Source of the DNA: Pedobacter sp.
GTDB lineage: Bacteria > Bacteroidota > Bacteroidia > Sphingobacteriales > Sphingobacteriaceae
Length of the DNA stretch: 52,907 bases
Assembly: GCA_014377665.1 (NCBI GenBank)
Contig: JACMPF010000076.1
Span: 1-52,907 of the forward strand
Direction of reading: 5' to 3'
Shown in pieces: positions 1-8,577 of the stretch. Positions within the stretch are counted from its first letter, which is position 1. Every line of letters begins with the position of its first letter. The notes under the pieces were generated by a model, which saw nothing but the letters and a program-made list of their open reading frames with translations, searched no databases and was not told the origin of the DNA. The position numbers and the translations under genes are program-made.

Positions 1-1
1 G

Positions 2-352
2 GCGTTGGACAGTTGTCCACAGCGAAGAGGTGTATGTACACGTGTATATACTACTACCCCTAAAAAACCAAACTCAGCAATGCGTAAAGTTGCCCGTGTA
101 CGTTTAACCAATGGAAAAGAGGTGAATGCCTATATTCCTGGTGAAGGTCACAATTTACAGGAGCACTCAATCGTATTGATCCGTGGTGGTCGTGTTAAAG
201 ATTTACCAGGTGTACGTTATCACATCATTCGTGGAGCATTAGATACTTCAGGTGTTGCTGGTCGTAACCAACGTCGTTCCAAATACGGAACAAAACGTCC
301 TAAGCCGGGACAAGTAGCTGCGGCTCCAGCAAAAGGTGGTAAGAAGAAGTAA
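2..352 (+). CDS. rpsL: 30S ribosomal protein S12, 5' truncated
   Basis: C-terminal 116 or so residues of S12, the decoding-centre protein of the small subunit. The window opens inside the gene: the first full codon is Ala at base 2, and the expected N-terminal 20 to 25 residues lie upstream. The TTPKKPNSA loop and the [10 protein letters not shown] loop are intact and carry the equivalents of E. coli Lys43 and Lys88, so the classical streptomycin-resistance positions look wild type. The Asp that is methylthiolated in some bacteria lies in the second loop. The end is the usual Lys/Gly-rich tail. It is followed after 16 bases by rpsG, as in the str operon. Confidence 0.98.
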   Translation, partial: ALDSCPQRRGVCTRVYTTTPKKPNSAMRKVARVRLTNGKEVNAYIPGEGHNLQEHSIVLIRGGRVKDLPGVRYHIIRGALDTSGVAGRNQRRSKYGTKRPKPGQVAAAPAKGGKKK

Positions 353-368
353 TTATTAGGAAAGAAAA

Positions 369-836
369 ATGAGAAAGTCAAAACCAAAAAAGAGAATTAT
401 CCTTCCTGATCCTAAGTTTAATGATGTTCAGGTAACGAGATTTGTAAACAATATGATGTACGATGGAAAGAAATCCATTGCTTATGATATTTTTTATGAT
501 GCAGTTGAGTTAGCCGAGAAAAAAGCTGGCGAAAGTGGCTTAGAAGTGTGGAAACGTGCTTTAACTAACGTAATGCCTGCAGTGGAAGTAAAATCACGCC
601 GTGTTGGTGGTGCAAACTTCCAGGTACCTACAGAAGTAAGGCCAGACCGTAAGATTGCATTAGGCATGAAATGGTTAATTTCTTACGCTCGTAAACGCGG
701 TGAAAAAACTATGAAAGAGAAATTAGCCGGTGAAATTGTTTCAGCAGCTAAAGGTGAAGGTGCAGCAGTTAAGAAAAAAGAAGATACGCATAAAATGGCT
801 GAAGCCAACAAAGCGTTCTCTCATTTCCGTTTCTAA
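369..836 (+). CDS. rpsG: 30S ribosomal protein S7
   Basis: S7, 155 residues, the usual length for bacteria. It nucleates assembly of the 16S rRNA 3' major domain and lies near the exit-site tRNA. The start MRKSKPKKR and the [14 protein letters not shown] segment are diagnostic. It sits between rpsL and fusA (16 bases to each), the standard str order. No Shine-Dalgarno is seen; the region before the ATG is A-rich, as is usual in this phylum. In E. coli S7 represses the str operon by binding the rpsL-rpsG spacer, but the spacer here is only 16 bases, so that mechanism is not evident. Confidence 0.98.
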   Translation: MRKSKPKKRIILPDPKFNDVQVTRFVNNMMYDGKKSIAYDIFYDAVELAEKKAGESGLEVWKRALTNVMPAVEVKSRRVGGANFQVPTEVRPDRKIALGMKWLISYARKRGEKTMKEKLAGEIVSAAKGEGAAVKKKEDTHKMAEANKAFSHFRF

Positions 837-852
837 TATTTGAAATTATATA

Positions 853-2967
853 ATGTCAAGAGATTTAAGATTTACTAGAAATATCGGGATTGCAGCTCAC
901 ATTGATGCGGGTAAAACTACTACTACTGAGCGTATCCTTTATTATGCTGGTGTTAGTCACAAAATTGGTGAGGTGCACGAAGGTGCTGCAACGATGGACT
1001 GGATGGCACAAGAGCAGGAGCGTGGTATCACGATTACTTCTGCTGCTACAACAGTAGGATGGAAATATAGAGGTCAGGATTACCACATCAACATTATCGA
1101 TACACCGGGACACGTAGATTTTACCGTAGAGGTAAACCGCTCGCTGCGTGTATTGGATGGTTTGGTATTCTTGTTTTCAGCAGTTGATGGTGTTGAGCCC
1201 CAATCTGAAACTAACTGGCGTTTAGCTAACAACTACAATGTTGCCCGTATCGGCTTCGTTAATAAAATGGACCGTTCAGGAGCAGATTTCTTGAAAGTTG
1301 TTGCGCAGGTAAAAAGCATGTTAGGTAGCAATGCAGTTCCATTGCAATTGCCTATAGGTGCTGAGGATAGCTTTACAGGTGTTGTTGATTTGATCAATAA
1401 CCGCGGTATTGTTTGGAATGAGGAAGATAAAGGGATGACCTTTACAGAGGTTCCAATTCCGGAAGATATGGTTGATGAGGTTGCAGAATGGAGAGAGAAA
1501 TTATTGGAATCTGTTGCAGATTACGATGAGTCTTTGATGGAGAAATTCTTCGACGATCCAAACTCAATCACTGAACGTGAGATCTTAAACGCATTGCGTG
1601 CAGCTGTATTGGATGCTAAAATTGTACCAATGGTTTGTGGTTCATCTTTCAAAAACAAAGGTGTACAAACTATGCTTGACTATGTGATGGAATTATTGCC
1701 TTCACCAATGGATTCAGCGGGTATCGTTGGTACTCACCCTGATACAGGTGAAGAAGTTTTGCGTAAACCAGATGAAAAAGAGCCTTTTGCAGCTTTAGCT
1801 TTTAAAATTGCAACGGATCCTTTTGTTGGTCGTCTATGCTTTATCCGTGTTTACTCTGGTAACCTGGAAGCTGGATCATATATTTATAATGCCCGTTCTG
1901 AGAATAAAGAGCGTATTTCCCGCATCTTCCAAATGCACGCTAACAAGCAAAACCCAATTCCAAATGTTGGAGCAGGTGATATTGCAGCTGTTGTTGGATT
2001 TAAAGATATCAAAACTGGAGATACGCTTTGTGAAGAGAAAAATCCAATAGTATTGGAGTCTATGAACTTCCCTGAGCCGGTTATTGGTTTAGCTATTGAG
2101 CCTAAAACTCAAGCTGATATTGATAAATTAGGTTTGGGATTGTCTAAACTTGCAGAAGAAGATCCTACATTTAGAGTTCAAACTGACGAGGAAACTGGTC
2201 AGACGGTAATCTCTGGTATGGGTGAGCTTCACCTGGATATTCTGATTGACCGTCTTAGACGTGAGTTTAAGGTTGAGGTAAACCAGGGAGCACCACAAGT
2301 TGCTTACAAAGAGGCGATCTTTGGGACAACTCAACACCGTGAAACGTATAAAAAACAATCAGGTGGTCGTGGTAAATTCGCGGACATCCAGGTTGTGATT
2401 TCACCAATCGACCCAGACTACGAAAAGGGTGGTTTACAGTTTGTAAACGAAATTAGCGGTGGTTCAATTCCACGTGAATTTATCCCTTCGGTAGAAAAGG
2501 GATTTGCAGCAGCGATGGCCAACGGAGTATTGGCAGGTTATCCATTACCTGACATGAAAGTTCGCTTAATTGATGGTTCATTCCATGCAGTCGATTCAGA
2601 TGCTTTGTCATTTGAACTTGCAGCTAGAATGGCTTACCGTGAAGCATTGCCTAAATGTAAACCAACATTGATGGAGCCAATCATGAAAATCGAGATTCTT
2701 ACCCCTGAAGAAAATATGGGTGATGTTATCGGTGACATGAACCGTCGTCGTGGTCAGCTTTTAGGTATGGATACACGTGCGGGATCACAGGTAATTAAAG
2801 CAACTGTGCCATTGTCTGAGATGTTTGGTTATGTAACTCAGTTACGTACGATCACTTCAGGCCGTGCAACTTCAACAATGGAATTTGACCATTATGAAGC
2901 TGCTCCGAAAAATGTACAGGATGAAGTAATTGCTAAATCAAAAGGTAGAGTTAAATCTATAGATTAG
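853..2967 (+). CDS. fusA: Translation elongation factor G
   Basis: EF-G, 704 residues, the GTPase that drives translocation of tRNA and mRNA and helps RRF recycle ribosomes. G1 is AHIDAGKTT near residue 17, G3 is DTPGHVDF near 85, and G4 is NKMD near 140. Domains II to V follow at normal spacing, including the GMGELHLDI segment of domain III and the C-terminal region ending in Ile-Asp. It is the only EF-G copy in the window and follows rpsG by 16 bases. The ATG is preceded by an AT-rich stretch without a Shine-Dalgarno. It is a canonical translational EF-G judging by its place in the str cluster. Confidence 0.98.
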   Translation: MSRDLRFTRNIGIAAHIDAGKTTTTERILYYAGVSHKIGEVHEGAATMDWMAQEQERGITITSAATTVGWKYRGQDYHINIIDTPGHVDFTVEVNRSLRVLDGLVFLFSAVDGVEPQSETNWRLANNYNVARIGFVNKMDRSGADFLKVVAQVKSMLGSNAVPLQLPIGAEDSFTGVVDLINNRGIVWNEEDKGMTFTEVPIPEDMVDEVAEWREKLLESVADYDESLMEKFFDDPNSITEREILNALRAAVLDAKIVPMVCGSSFKNKGVQTMLDYVMELLPSPMDSAGIVGTHPDTGEEVLRKPDEKEPFAALAFKIATDPFVGRLCFIRVYSGNLEAGSYIYNARSENKERISRIFQMHANKQNPIPNVGAGDIAAVVGFKDIKTGDTLCEEKNPIVLESMNFPEPVIGLAIEPKTQADIDKLGLGLSKLAEEDPTFRVQTDEETGQTVISGMGELHLDILIDRLRREFKVEVNQGAPQVAYKEAIFGTTQHRETYKKQSGGRGKFADIQVVISPIDPDYEKGGLQFVNEISGGSIPREFIPSVEKGFAAAMANGVLAGYPLPDMKVRLIDGSFHAVDSDALSFELAARMAYREALPKCKPTLMEPIMKIEILTPEENMGDVIGDMNRRRGQLLGMDTRAGSQVIKATVPLSEMFGYVTQLRTITSGRATSTMEFDHYEAAPKNVQDEVIAKSKGRVKSID

Positions 2968-2981
2968 TACGAATTAACTTA

Positions 2982-3013
2982 GCGGGTAGTTATTAATAGC
3001 TCTAACTACCTGC
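2982..3013 (+). promoter_or_regulatory. Stem-loop between fusA and rpsJ
   Basis: An 11-bp stem with one G-U pair (GCGGGTAGTTA with TAACTACCTGC) and a 10-nt loop fills most of the fusA-rpsJ spacer and ends 18 bases before the rpsJ start. There is no T-tract, so it is not an intrinsic terminator. It may be a leader, a processing site or an mRNA stabiliser for rpsJ. Only base pairing is seen; function is inferred. Confidence 0.45.
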
Positions 3014-3031
3014 TTCATTTAAATAAATATC

Positions 3032-3337
3032 ATGAGCCAAAGAATCAGAATCAAATTGAAATCTTACGATTACAACTTAGTAGATAAATCTGCTGAGAAA
3101 ATCGTTAAGACAGTTAAACCTACGGGTGCAGTGGTAAGCGGACCAATTCCGTTGCCTACAGAAAAGAAGATCTTCACTGTTTTGCGTTCACCACACGTGA
3201 ACAAAAAAGCGCGTGAGCAGTTTCAATTGTGTGCCTACAAACGTTTGTTAGACATTTATAGCTCGAACTCTAAAACAGTTGATGCGTTGATGAAACTTGA
3301 ATTACCTAGCGGTGTTGAAGTTGAAATCAAAGTATAA
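3032..3337 (+). CDS. rpsJ: 30S ribosomal protein S10 / NusE
   Basis: S10, 101 residues, normal length. It is a head protein of the small subunit and also, as NusE, pairs with NusB in rRNA transcription antitermination. The start [13 protein letters not shown], the central [10 protein letters not shown] loop and the [10 protein letters not shown] segment are diagnostic. In most bacteria S10 opens the S10 operon directly before rplC. Here it is instead the last gene of the str segment: a terminator follows 20 bases later and rplC is 2.2 kb away. A stem-loop sits just upstream. Confidence 0.98.
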   Translation: MSQRIRIKLKSYDYNLVDKSAEKIVKTVKPTGAVVSGPIPLPTEKKIFTVLRSPHVNKKAREQFQLCAYKRLLDIYSSNSKTVDALMKLELPSGVEVEIKV

Positions 3338-3356
3338 CTTTAGGGCTTGATAATAG

Positions 3357-3394
3357 GAAAAGGTCTTTCAGAATTATTTCTGAAAGACCTTTTT
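3357..3394. terminator. Bidirectional intrinsic terminator after rpsJ
   Basis: A 13-bp perfect stem (AGGTCTTTCAGAA with TTCTGAAAGACCT) with a TTAT loop is flanked by AAAA on the left and TTTT on the right, so it can end transcription from rpsJ and from the converging gene at 3418-4026. It closes the str segment before the interruption. Confidence 0.9.
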
Positions 3395-3417
3395 ATTTAG
3401 ATAAGTTTTTAAATTGG

Positions 3418-4026
3418 TTATCCCTTGTTTTTGAGCTCATCAATTTTGTTGCGCTCATCCTGCAGTTCTCTCGCTAACTTCTTTTCTTTATCGTTCGCTT
3501 TGACTTTGTAAGCATGGTATTCCTGAGACACCTCTTCATACAACCCTTTTCTATATTTAGCCTCCTGTACGCTTTTCGCCGATCGCAGAAAAACTATGGT
3601 CAGCAGCAATGCCAACACGATGATGATAGCCCAGACTGCCACGTTATAACTGGATTTTGAAAAAGCAATTCCCAGGAAGCTGATCTGGTCCATCTTTGCG
3701 TTGGTTGCAGCTAGCGAGGATTCGGTTCCTGAAATCTCCGACTTTAGTCCGGACACTCCCTTTTCAAGGCTTAATATTTTTTGTTGAGCAGTGGTAGACC
3801 GTATCTTTTCGGTTTTGATGGTGTCTTTAACATTTTTCCAAAATTGTGTTAACCTTGAGGGATTGATAAGTTTATAACCGTTTAATGTTTTAGATTTTGA
3901 TAGCATCAGCTGATATTGTCCTTGCAGACTTGGATCAGCAACAACGGAATCCCTGGACTTAGTCTGTGCCATTAAATTTAGATTTAACAAGAGCAGGGCT
4001 GTTAGGAAAAAGGTAATTTTTTTCAT
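3418..4026 (-). CDS. Hypothetical exported protein, one TM helix, coiled coil
   Basis: 202 residues, family not recognised with certainty. An N-terminal signal peptide (about residues 1-20, ending LMAQ) is followed by a mostly helical region, a strong hydrophobic segment (about 127-147, VAVWAIIIVLALLLTIVFL) and a charged tail from about 160 that is rich in Glu/Lys heptads and likely coiled coil. The layout suggests a periplasmic domain anchored to the inner membrane with a cytoplasmic coiled coil. I believe related proteins in this group often carry the label tRNA (guanine-N1)-methyltransferase, but no knot or SAM motif is visible, so that name should not be used. It converges on rpsJ and diverges from the TauE gene. 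Confidence 0.8.
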   Translation of the reverse strand: MKKITFFLTALLLLNLNLMAQTKSRDSVVADPSLQGQYQLMLSKSKTLNGYKLINPSRLTQFWKNVKDTIKTEKIRSTTAQQKILSLEKGVSGLKSEISGTESSLAATNAKMDQISFLGIAFSKSSYNVAVWAIIIVLALLLTIVFLRSAKSVQEAKYRKGLYEEVSQEYHAYKVKANDKEKKLARELQDERNKIDELKNKG

Positions 4027-4065
4027 TAAGGCAATTTTAGTTTTTCGTGAATATAATATATTGAA

Positions 4066-4088
4066 ATTGTTACTGCTATTGTAACAAT
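4066..4088. promoter_or_regulatory. Operator-like inverted repeat upstream of the TauE-family gene
   Basis: Perfect 8-bp arms ATTGTTAC and GTAACAAT with a 7-base spacer, located between two divergent genes, 15 bases upstream of the -33 element of the rightward promoter. The symmetry and place suit a dimeric regulator. No regulator gene lies next to it. Confidence 0.4.
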
Positions 4089-4103
4089 GGAAATTTAATT
4101 TTA

Positions 4104-4132
4104 TTGTCTTTTAGTTCGAGATGGTATATTTG
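4104..4132 (+). promoter_or_regulatory. Bacteroidota-type promoter of the TauE-family gene
   Basis: TTG at 4104-4106, an 18-base spacer, then TATATTTG at 4125-4132, matching the TTTG / TAnnTTTG sigma-ABfr pattern. The start codon is only 5 bases after the -7 element, so the transcript should be leaderless or nearly so. Confidence 0.65.
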
Positions 4133-4137
4133 CAGGA

Positions 4138-4974
4138 ATGTCTGTATTGCTATTTACAATTGTTGTTTTGCTTGGTGCATTCCTCGCTGGACTAGTTGGG
4201 TCCATGACTGGATTGGGTGGCGGCGTAATCATTATACCATTGCTTACACTTGTATTGGGCGTGGACATTCATTACGCAATAGGCGCATCAATAATCTCCG
4301 TAATTGCAACATCATCTGGATCTGCAGCCGCATATGTCAAAGAGGGTATTACTAATATAAGAATAGGGATGTTTTTGGAGATTGCGACAACGATCAGTGC
4401 GATTTTCGGTGCGGTAATCACCGTGTATATTAACCCCTCCTATATCGCAATTGTATTTGGGATGATCCTATTGTTTTCTGCGACAATGATGATTAGAAAA
4501 AAAGTGGACAGGTCCGACAATGATACTTCGGGCAAGCTTGCCCTTTGGCTCCGGCTCAACGGTACGTATCCTGTAGACGGGAGTATTAAGAAGTATGCGG
4601 TTCATAACGTGATAGGTGGCTTTATGATGATGTTTGTTGCAGGCATCATCTCAGGGCTTCTTGGTATCGGTTCCGGTGCATTAAAAGTGATTGCGATGGA
4701 CAATATTATGAGGATTCCTTTTAGGGTTTCCACAACCACGAGTAATTTTATGATGGGTGTAACTGCGGCAGCAAGTGCTGTTGTTTATTTCCACAGAGGG
4801 CAGATAGACCCGGGAATTGCAATGCCGGTAACCATTGGCGTATTGATAGGCTCTACGCTCGGCGCAAAGATTTTGTTAAGGACAAAACCAGATAAGCTTA
4901 AAGTTGTTTTTGCGGTAGTTGTGACTTTTCTCGCCTTGCAAATGATTTATAACGGAATGGCAGGAAGATTATGA
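4138..4974 (+). CDS. TauE/SafE family sulfite/sulfonate-type exporter
   Basis: 278 residues, polytopic with about eight hydrophobic segments. The N-terminal half has the family signature GSMTGLGGGVIIIP near residue 21 and the second half repeats it as SGLLGIGSGALKV near 178, the inverted internal repeat typical of TauE/SafE permeases. Family members move small organosulfur or other anions across the inner membrane, and the substrate here cannot be told from sequence. The next gene overlaps by 4 bases (ATGA) and encodes a DUF1634 membrane protein, a pairing common in other bacteria. The start chosen has a promoter immediately upstream. Confidence 0.92.
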   Translation: MSVLLFTIVVLLGAFLAGLVGSMTGLGGGVIIIPLLTLVLGVDIHYAIGASIISVIATSSGSAAAYVKEGITNIRIGMFLEIATTISAIFGAVITVYINPSYIAIVFGMILLFSATMMIRKKVDRSDNDTSGKLALWLRLNGTYPVDGSIKKYAVHNVIGGFMMMFVAGIISGLLGIGSGALKVIAMDNIMRIPFRVSTTTSNFMMGVTAAASAVVYFHRGQIDPGIAMPVTIGVLIGSTLGAKILLRTKPDKLKVVFAVVVTFLALQMIYNGMAGRL

Positions 4975-5366
4975 AAAGGGATGGAAAGTATTTCTTTACA
5001 GATAAAGACGTCCAGTTGATCCTTGGAACGTTATTACGTGTTGGTGTGATCTCGTCTATGGCAGTAGTTTTTCTGGGGGGAGTAATTTACCTGATTTCTA
5101 GTCATGCAAACCTGGTTGATTACCAGGCGTTCGATGCCGGAAAATCGGGGATGTCTTCAATATTGGCGATTTACCAGGGCGTTTTGCATATGGATGGGGC
5201 TGCCATCATTCAGTTTGGGACACTTTTATTGATTTTTACACCGGTTGCGCGGGTAGTTTTTTCCATATTTAGCTTTCTGATCGAGCGAGACTATTTATAT
5301 GTGGTGATTGGTTTATTGGTTTTGGTGGTAATATTGATAAGTTTGAGCAACAAGCTCGTTGGCTGA
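4971..5366 (+). CDS. DUF1634 family membrane protein
   Basis: 131 residues with three predicted TM helices (about 22-44, 80-98 and 107-126) and a short charged cytoplasmic start that contains DKDVQLILGTLLRVG, typical of DUF1634. Translation is probably coupled to the TauE-family gene through the 4-base stop/start overlap. In other genomes DUF1634 proteins commonly sit beside TauE/SafE permeases, so it may be an accessory subunit of the transporter. Function remains inferred. It is the last gene of the insertion between rpsJ and rplC, 181 bases before rplC. Confidence 0.85.
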   Translation: MKRDGKYFFTDKDVQLILGTLLRVGVISSMAVVFLGGVIYLISSHANLVDYQAFDAGKSGMSSILAIYQGVLHMDGAAIIQFGTLLLIFTPVARVVFSIFSFLIERDYLYVVIGLLVLVVILISLSNKLVG

Positions 5367-5439
5367 AACTAGTTTAAATGATTGGCGTCCTGCCTAAAGA
5401 AACAAAATGCATTTATTTGAAAAAATAATGCGCTAACTA

Positions 5440-5470
5440 TTTGAAGATTAAGATTTATTTCCTATTTTTG
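5440..5470 (+). promoter_or_regulatory. Promoter of the S10-spc-alpha segment (rplC onward)
   Basis: TTTG at 5440-5443, a 19-base spacer and TATTTTTG at 5463-5470 form a near-perfect Bacteroidota housekeeping promoter. The predicted start near 5475 gives a leader of about 70 nt before rplC. This makes the rplC segment independent of the str segment. Confidence 0.8.
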
Positions 5471-5474
5471 CCCT

Positions 5475-5530
5475 CCCTTAACGGGAATGTGTATCCACCT
5501 TGAACGAAGCCCTACTGCTTCGATGGGTGT
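5475..5530 (+). promoter_or_regulatory. Structured rplC leader
   Basis: The leader can form a small CCC/GGG hairpin (5475-5485) and a second hairpin CGAAGC/GCTTCG (5505-5510 with 5517-5522), the latter closed by CACCT/GGGTG (5496-5500 with 5525-5529, one G-U). It lies between the promoter and the L3 start, where S10-operon autoregulatory leaders occur in other phyla. Structure is seen; binding by L4 or another protein is inference. Confidence 0.4.
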
Positions 5531-5547
5531 TAAATTAAAAAAAGAAA

Positions 5548-6165
5548 ATGTCAGGTATTATTGGAAAAAAAGTAGGAATGACCAGCATTTTCGACGCCGA
5601 TGGAAAGAATATTCCATGTACGGTGATCGAAGCTGGGCCTTGTGTAGTAACGCAGGTTAAAACCGAAGAGAAGGATGGTTACGTTTCAGTTCAGCTGGGT
5701 TTCAGTGAAGCTAAAGAAAAGAACACCACTATGCCCTTAAGAGGGCACTTTGCGAAAGCAAACACTACACCAAAACGCAAGTTGGTTGAATTTGAGCCAT
5801 TTGAAGACACTTTAAGCTTAGGTGACACGGTAACAGTAAGCATCTTTAACGAAGGCGACTTTGTTGATGTTGTTGGTACGTCAAAGGGTAAAGGTTTCCA
5901 GGGTGTTGTGAAACGTCATGGATTTGCTGGTGTTGGTGGACAAACTCACGGACAGCACAACAGAATGCGTGCTCCAGGTTCACTGGGAGCTGCTTCATAT
6001 CCTGCACGTGTATTTAAAGGCATGCGTATGGCTGGAAGAATGGGTGGAGACAGAGTTAAAGTTCAGAACTTGCAAGTTTTGAAGGTTTATGCTGATCAAA
6101 ATCTGGTTGTAGTTAGTGGTTCTATACCAGGAGCCAAAGGTTCTTACGTAATCTTAGATAAGTAA
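5548..6165 (+). CDS. rplC: 50S ribosomal protein L3
   Basis: L3, 205 residues, one of the first proteins to assemble onto 23S rRNA. Its long loop reaches the peptidyl-transferase centre. The [18 protein letters not shown] stretch near residues 127-144 and the RMAGRMGG segment that follows are diagnostic. It begins the S10 segment after a dedicated promoter and structured leader and is followed by rplD after 4 bases. In most bacteria rpsJ would precede it directly; here that link is broken by three unrelated genes. Confidence 0.98.
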   Translation: MSGIIGKKVGMTSIFDADGKNIPCTVIEAGPCVVTQVKTEEKDGYVSVQLGFSEAKEKNTTMPLRGHFAKANTTPKRKLVEFEPFEDTLSLGDTVTVSIFNEGDFVDVVGTSKGKGFQGVVKRHGFAGVGGQTHGQHNRMRAPGSLGAASYPARVFKGMRMAGRMGGDRVKVQNLQVLKVYADQNLVVVSGSIPGAKGSYVILDK

Positions 6166-6169
6166 GCAG

Positions 6170-6799
6170 ATGGAAGTTAAAGTATTAAACATTTCAGGAA
6201 AAGAGACGGGTGCAACAGTGCAGCTTCCTGAGTCGGTTTTTGGCATTACGCCTGTTGACCACGCAATCTATTTAGATGTAAAGCAGTATTTGGCTAATCA
6301 ACGTCAAGGTACTCATAAGTCTAAACAACGTAATGAGATTGCTGGTTCAACCCGTAAATTATATAAACAAAAAGGTACCGGTGGTGCTCGTGCGGGAAGT
6401 ATTAAATCTCCGTTGTTCAATGGTGGTGGTCGCGTTTTCGGTCCTCAACCTCGTGATTATAGTTTCAAATTGAACAAAAAGTTGAAGGTGTTGGCTCGTA
6501 AGTCTGCATTATCCTACAAAGCACAGGATTCAAATGTTGTTGTTTTAGAGGATTTCGCTTTTGATTCCATCAAAACTACAAACTATATCAATTTAGTTAG
6601 CGCGTTGAATCTAGCTGGCGAAAAGACATTGTTGGTTTTACCTTCACAAAATAACAATATCTATTTATCAAGTAGAAACATTCAGAAAGCGAAAGTGATC
6701 ACTGCAGATCAGTTGAATACATATGATGTATTGAATTGCGGAAAACTTTTGTTAACTGCTGATTCTCTTAAAACATTGGAGGAGGCATTCGCCAAGTAA
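6170..6799 (+). CDS. rplD: 50S ribosomal protein L4
   Basis: L4, 209 residues, lining the nascent-peptide exit tunnel. The tunnel loop is recognisable as [21 protein letters not shown] near residues 66-86. In E. coli L4 also represses its own S10 operon by attenuation and translational control. The leader here is different, and whether L4 regulates it is unknown. It is 4 bases after rplC and 1 base before rplW. The last codons contain GGAGGAGG about 15 bases before the rplW start. Confidence 0.98.
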   Translation: MEVKVLNISGKETGATVQLPESVFGITPVDHAIYLDVKQYLANQRQGTHKSKQRNEIAGSTRKLYKQKGTGGARAGSIKSPLFNGGGRVFGPQPRDYSFKLNKKLKVLARKSALSYKAQDSNVVVLEDFAFDSIKTTNYINLVSALNLAGEKTLLVLPSQNNNIYLSSRNIQKAKVITADQLNTYDVLNCGKLLLTADSLKTLEEAFAK

Positions 6800-6800
6800 T

Positions 6801-7091
6801 ATGGAAATTCTAAGAAAACCAATATTAACAGAAAAAGCTTCTGTATTGACTGAGAAGTCAAATCGCTTCACTTTCAGAGTTGAGCATAAAGCAAACAAAC
6901 TGCAAATCAAAGCTGCTATTGAAAAAATGTACGGTGTTAACATTCTAGCGATCAACACGATGATTGTGACTGGAAAGGTTAAATCCAGAAACACTAAAGG
7001 TGGCTTGGTAACTGGACGTAGCCCGAAATACAAAAAGGCTATCGTTACATTGAAAGCAGGTGAGACGATAGATTATTACGCGAACATTTAA
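6801..7091 (+). CDS. rplW: 50S ribosomal protein L23
   Basis: L23, 96 residues, located at the tunnel exit, where trigger factor and SRP dock. The start MEILRKPILTEKAS and the central loop with TGKVKSRNTKGG are typical. Length is normal for a bacterial L23. It lies between rplD and rplB in canonical order with short spacers (1 and 20 bases). Confidence 0.97.
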   Translation: MEILRKPILTEKASVLTEKSNRFTFRVEHKANKLQIKAAIEKMYGVNILAINTMIVTGKVKSRNTKGGLVTGRSPKYKKAIVTLKAGETIDYYANI

Positions 7092-7111
7092 GAATTGAAT
7101 ATTTATAAACT

Positions 7112-7936
7112 ATGGGCTTAAGAAAATTTAAACCAGTCACTCCGGGAACCCGCTTTAGAGTAGGTGCCAGTTTTACGGAGATTACAGCAACCAAGCCCGA
7201 AAAATCATTGGTTGTATCTTCTAAGAAATCGGGAGGACGTAACAATACAGGAAAGATGACTATGCGCTACATGGGTGGTGGTCACAAAAAATCTTACCGT
7301 TTAATTGATTTTAAACGTGAGAAATTTGATATTCCTGCAACAGTAGCTACTGTTGAATACGATCCAAACCGTACAGCACGTATCGCATTGTTACATTATG
7401 CGGATGGTGAGAAGCGTTATATTATTGCACCGGAAGGATTGCAAGTAGGGCAAAAAGTAGTATCGGGTGATACTGCAACCCCAGAAGTGGGAAATACTTT
7501 GAAATTGAGCAATATTCCATTGGGATCTATTGTACATAACGTTGAAATTCATCCAGGTCGTGGTGCTCAGTTGGCACGTAGCGCTGGTGCTTATGCACAA
7601 TTGGCTGCTCGTGACGGTAAATACGCAACATTGAAAATGCCTTCAGGTGAGACAAGATTAATTTTGACTACCTGTTTGGCTACGATAGGAGCTGTTTCCA
7701 ATTCAGATCATGCAAATGAAGTATTAGGTAAAGCTGGTCGTAATCGTTGGTTAGGTCGTCGGCCAAGAACACGTCCGGTAGCGATGAACCCTGTCGATCA
7801 CCCAATGGGTGGTGGTGAGGGACGGTCATCAGGTGGTCAGCCAAGGTCAAGGAATGGTATGTATTCTAAAGGCTTCAAGACCCGTACACTTAAAAAATAC
7901 TCAAATCGTTTCATCATAGAGAAAAGGAAGAAATAA
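7112..7936 (+). CDS. rplB: 50S ribosomal protein L2
   Basis: L2, 274 residues, needed for subunit joining and peptidyl-transferase activity. The C-terminal [17 protein letters not shown] segment contains the highly conserved histidine equivalent to E. coli His229. The N-terminal [12 protein letters not shown] and the zone [19 protein letters not shown] are also typical. Its stop overlaps the rpsS start by one base (TAATG), suggesting translational coupling. No unusual insertion is seen. Confidence 0.98.
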   Translation: MGLRKFKPVTPGTRFRVGASFTEITATKPEKSLVVSSKKSGGRNNTGKMTMRYMGGGHKKSYRLIDFKREKFDIPATVATVEYDPNRTARIALLHYADGEKRYIIAPEGLQVGQKVVSGDTATPEVGNTLKLSNIPLGSIVHNVEIHPGRGAQLARSAGAYAQLAARDGKYATLKMPSGETRLILTTCLATIGAVSNSDHANEVLGKAGRNRWLGRRPRTRPVAMNPVDHPMGGGEGRSSGGQPRSRNGMYSKGFKTRTLKKYSNRFIIEKRKK

Positions 7937-8202
7937 TGGCTCGTTCGATAAAAAAAGGACCTTATATTGACCATAACGTAGAGAAGAAAGTAGTCTCTAT
8001 GAATGATTCAGGCAAGAAGTCTGTAATTAAAACTTGGTCTCGCAGATCAATGATCTCACCAGATTTTGTGGGTCATACATTTGCAGTACATAACGGTAAT
8101 AAATTTATACCGGTATACGTAACAGAAAACATGGTTGGTCACAAGCTGGGAGAGTTTGCTCCAACCAGAACATTTAGGGGTCACTCTGAAAAAAGAAAAT
8201 AA
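7936..8202 (+). CDS. rpsS: 30S ribosomal protein S19
   Basis: S19, 88 residues, partner of S13 in the head of the small subunit. The start [12 protein letters not shown] and the segment [21 protein letters not shown] are diagnostic, and the end [13 protein letters not shown] is normal. It overlaps rplB by one base and precedes rplV by 7 bases. AAGGAAG lies 5 bases before the start but is inside the L2 C-terminal codons. Confidence 0.97.
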   Translation: MARSIKKGPYIDHNVEKKVVSMNDSGKKSVIKTWSRRSMISPDFVGHTFAVHNGNKFIPVYVTENMVGHKLGEFAPTRTFRGHSEKRK

Positions 8203-8209
8203 TTAAGAG

Positions 8210-8572
8210 ATGGAAGCAGTAGCGAAATTAAACAATTGTCCAACCTCACCACGTAAGATGCGTTTGGTTGTAGATCTTATCAGAGGTGAGCGTGTTGAGA
8301 AAGCTTTACATATTTTAAAGTTTACCAATAAAGATGCTGCAATAAGAGTTGAGAAGCTTTTATTATCAGCTATCAAAAACTGGGAAACTAAAAATGAAGG
8401 TTCTCGCCCTGAAGAAAACCAATTATACGTGAAAACGATAATGGTAGGCGGCGGTCGTCAACTAAAAAGGCTTAGACCAGCACCTCAAGGACGTGGTTAC
8501 AGAATACGTAAACGTTCAAACCACGTGACCTTGGTAGTAGATAGTAAAAACGTTGAAACTCAAACTAATTAA
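8210..8572 (+). CDS. rplV: 50S ribosomal protein L22
   Basis: L22, 120 residues, whose beta-hairpin lines the exit tunnel next to L4. The sequence [20 protein letters not shown] near the start and [19 protein letters not shown] (residues about 87-105, the hairpin tip and base) are diagnostic. No insertion or deletion of the macrolide-resistance type is apparent in the hairpin. It lies 5 bases before rpsC. Confidence 0.97.
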   Translation: MEAVAKLNNCPTSPRKMRLVVDLIRGERVEKALHILKFTNKDAAIRVEKLLLSAIKNWETKNEGSRPEENQLYVKTIMVGGGRQLKRLRPAPQGRGYRIRKRSNHVTLVVDSKNVETQTN

Positions 8573-8577
8573 CAGAA

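Noticed and set aside
865-1113. Minus-strand ORF inside fusA
   Set aside because: Fully within a highly conserved gene, Cys/Ser-rich composition typical of an antisense shadow.
3418-4026. tRNA (guanine-N1)-methyltransferase label for the exported coiled-coil protein
   Set aside because: Signal peptide, TM helix and coiled coil; no SPOUT knot or SAM motif.
4104-4355. Alternative frame overlapping the TauE gene start
   Set aside because: Trp/Cys-rich shadow of the transmembrane coding sequence; the frame used has family signatures.
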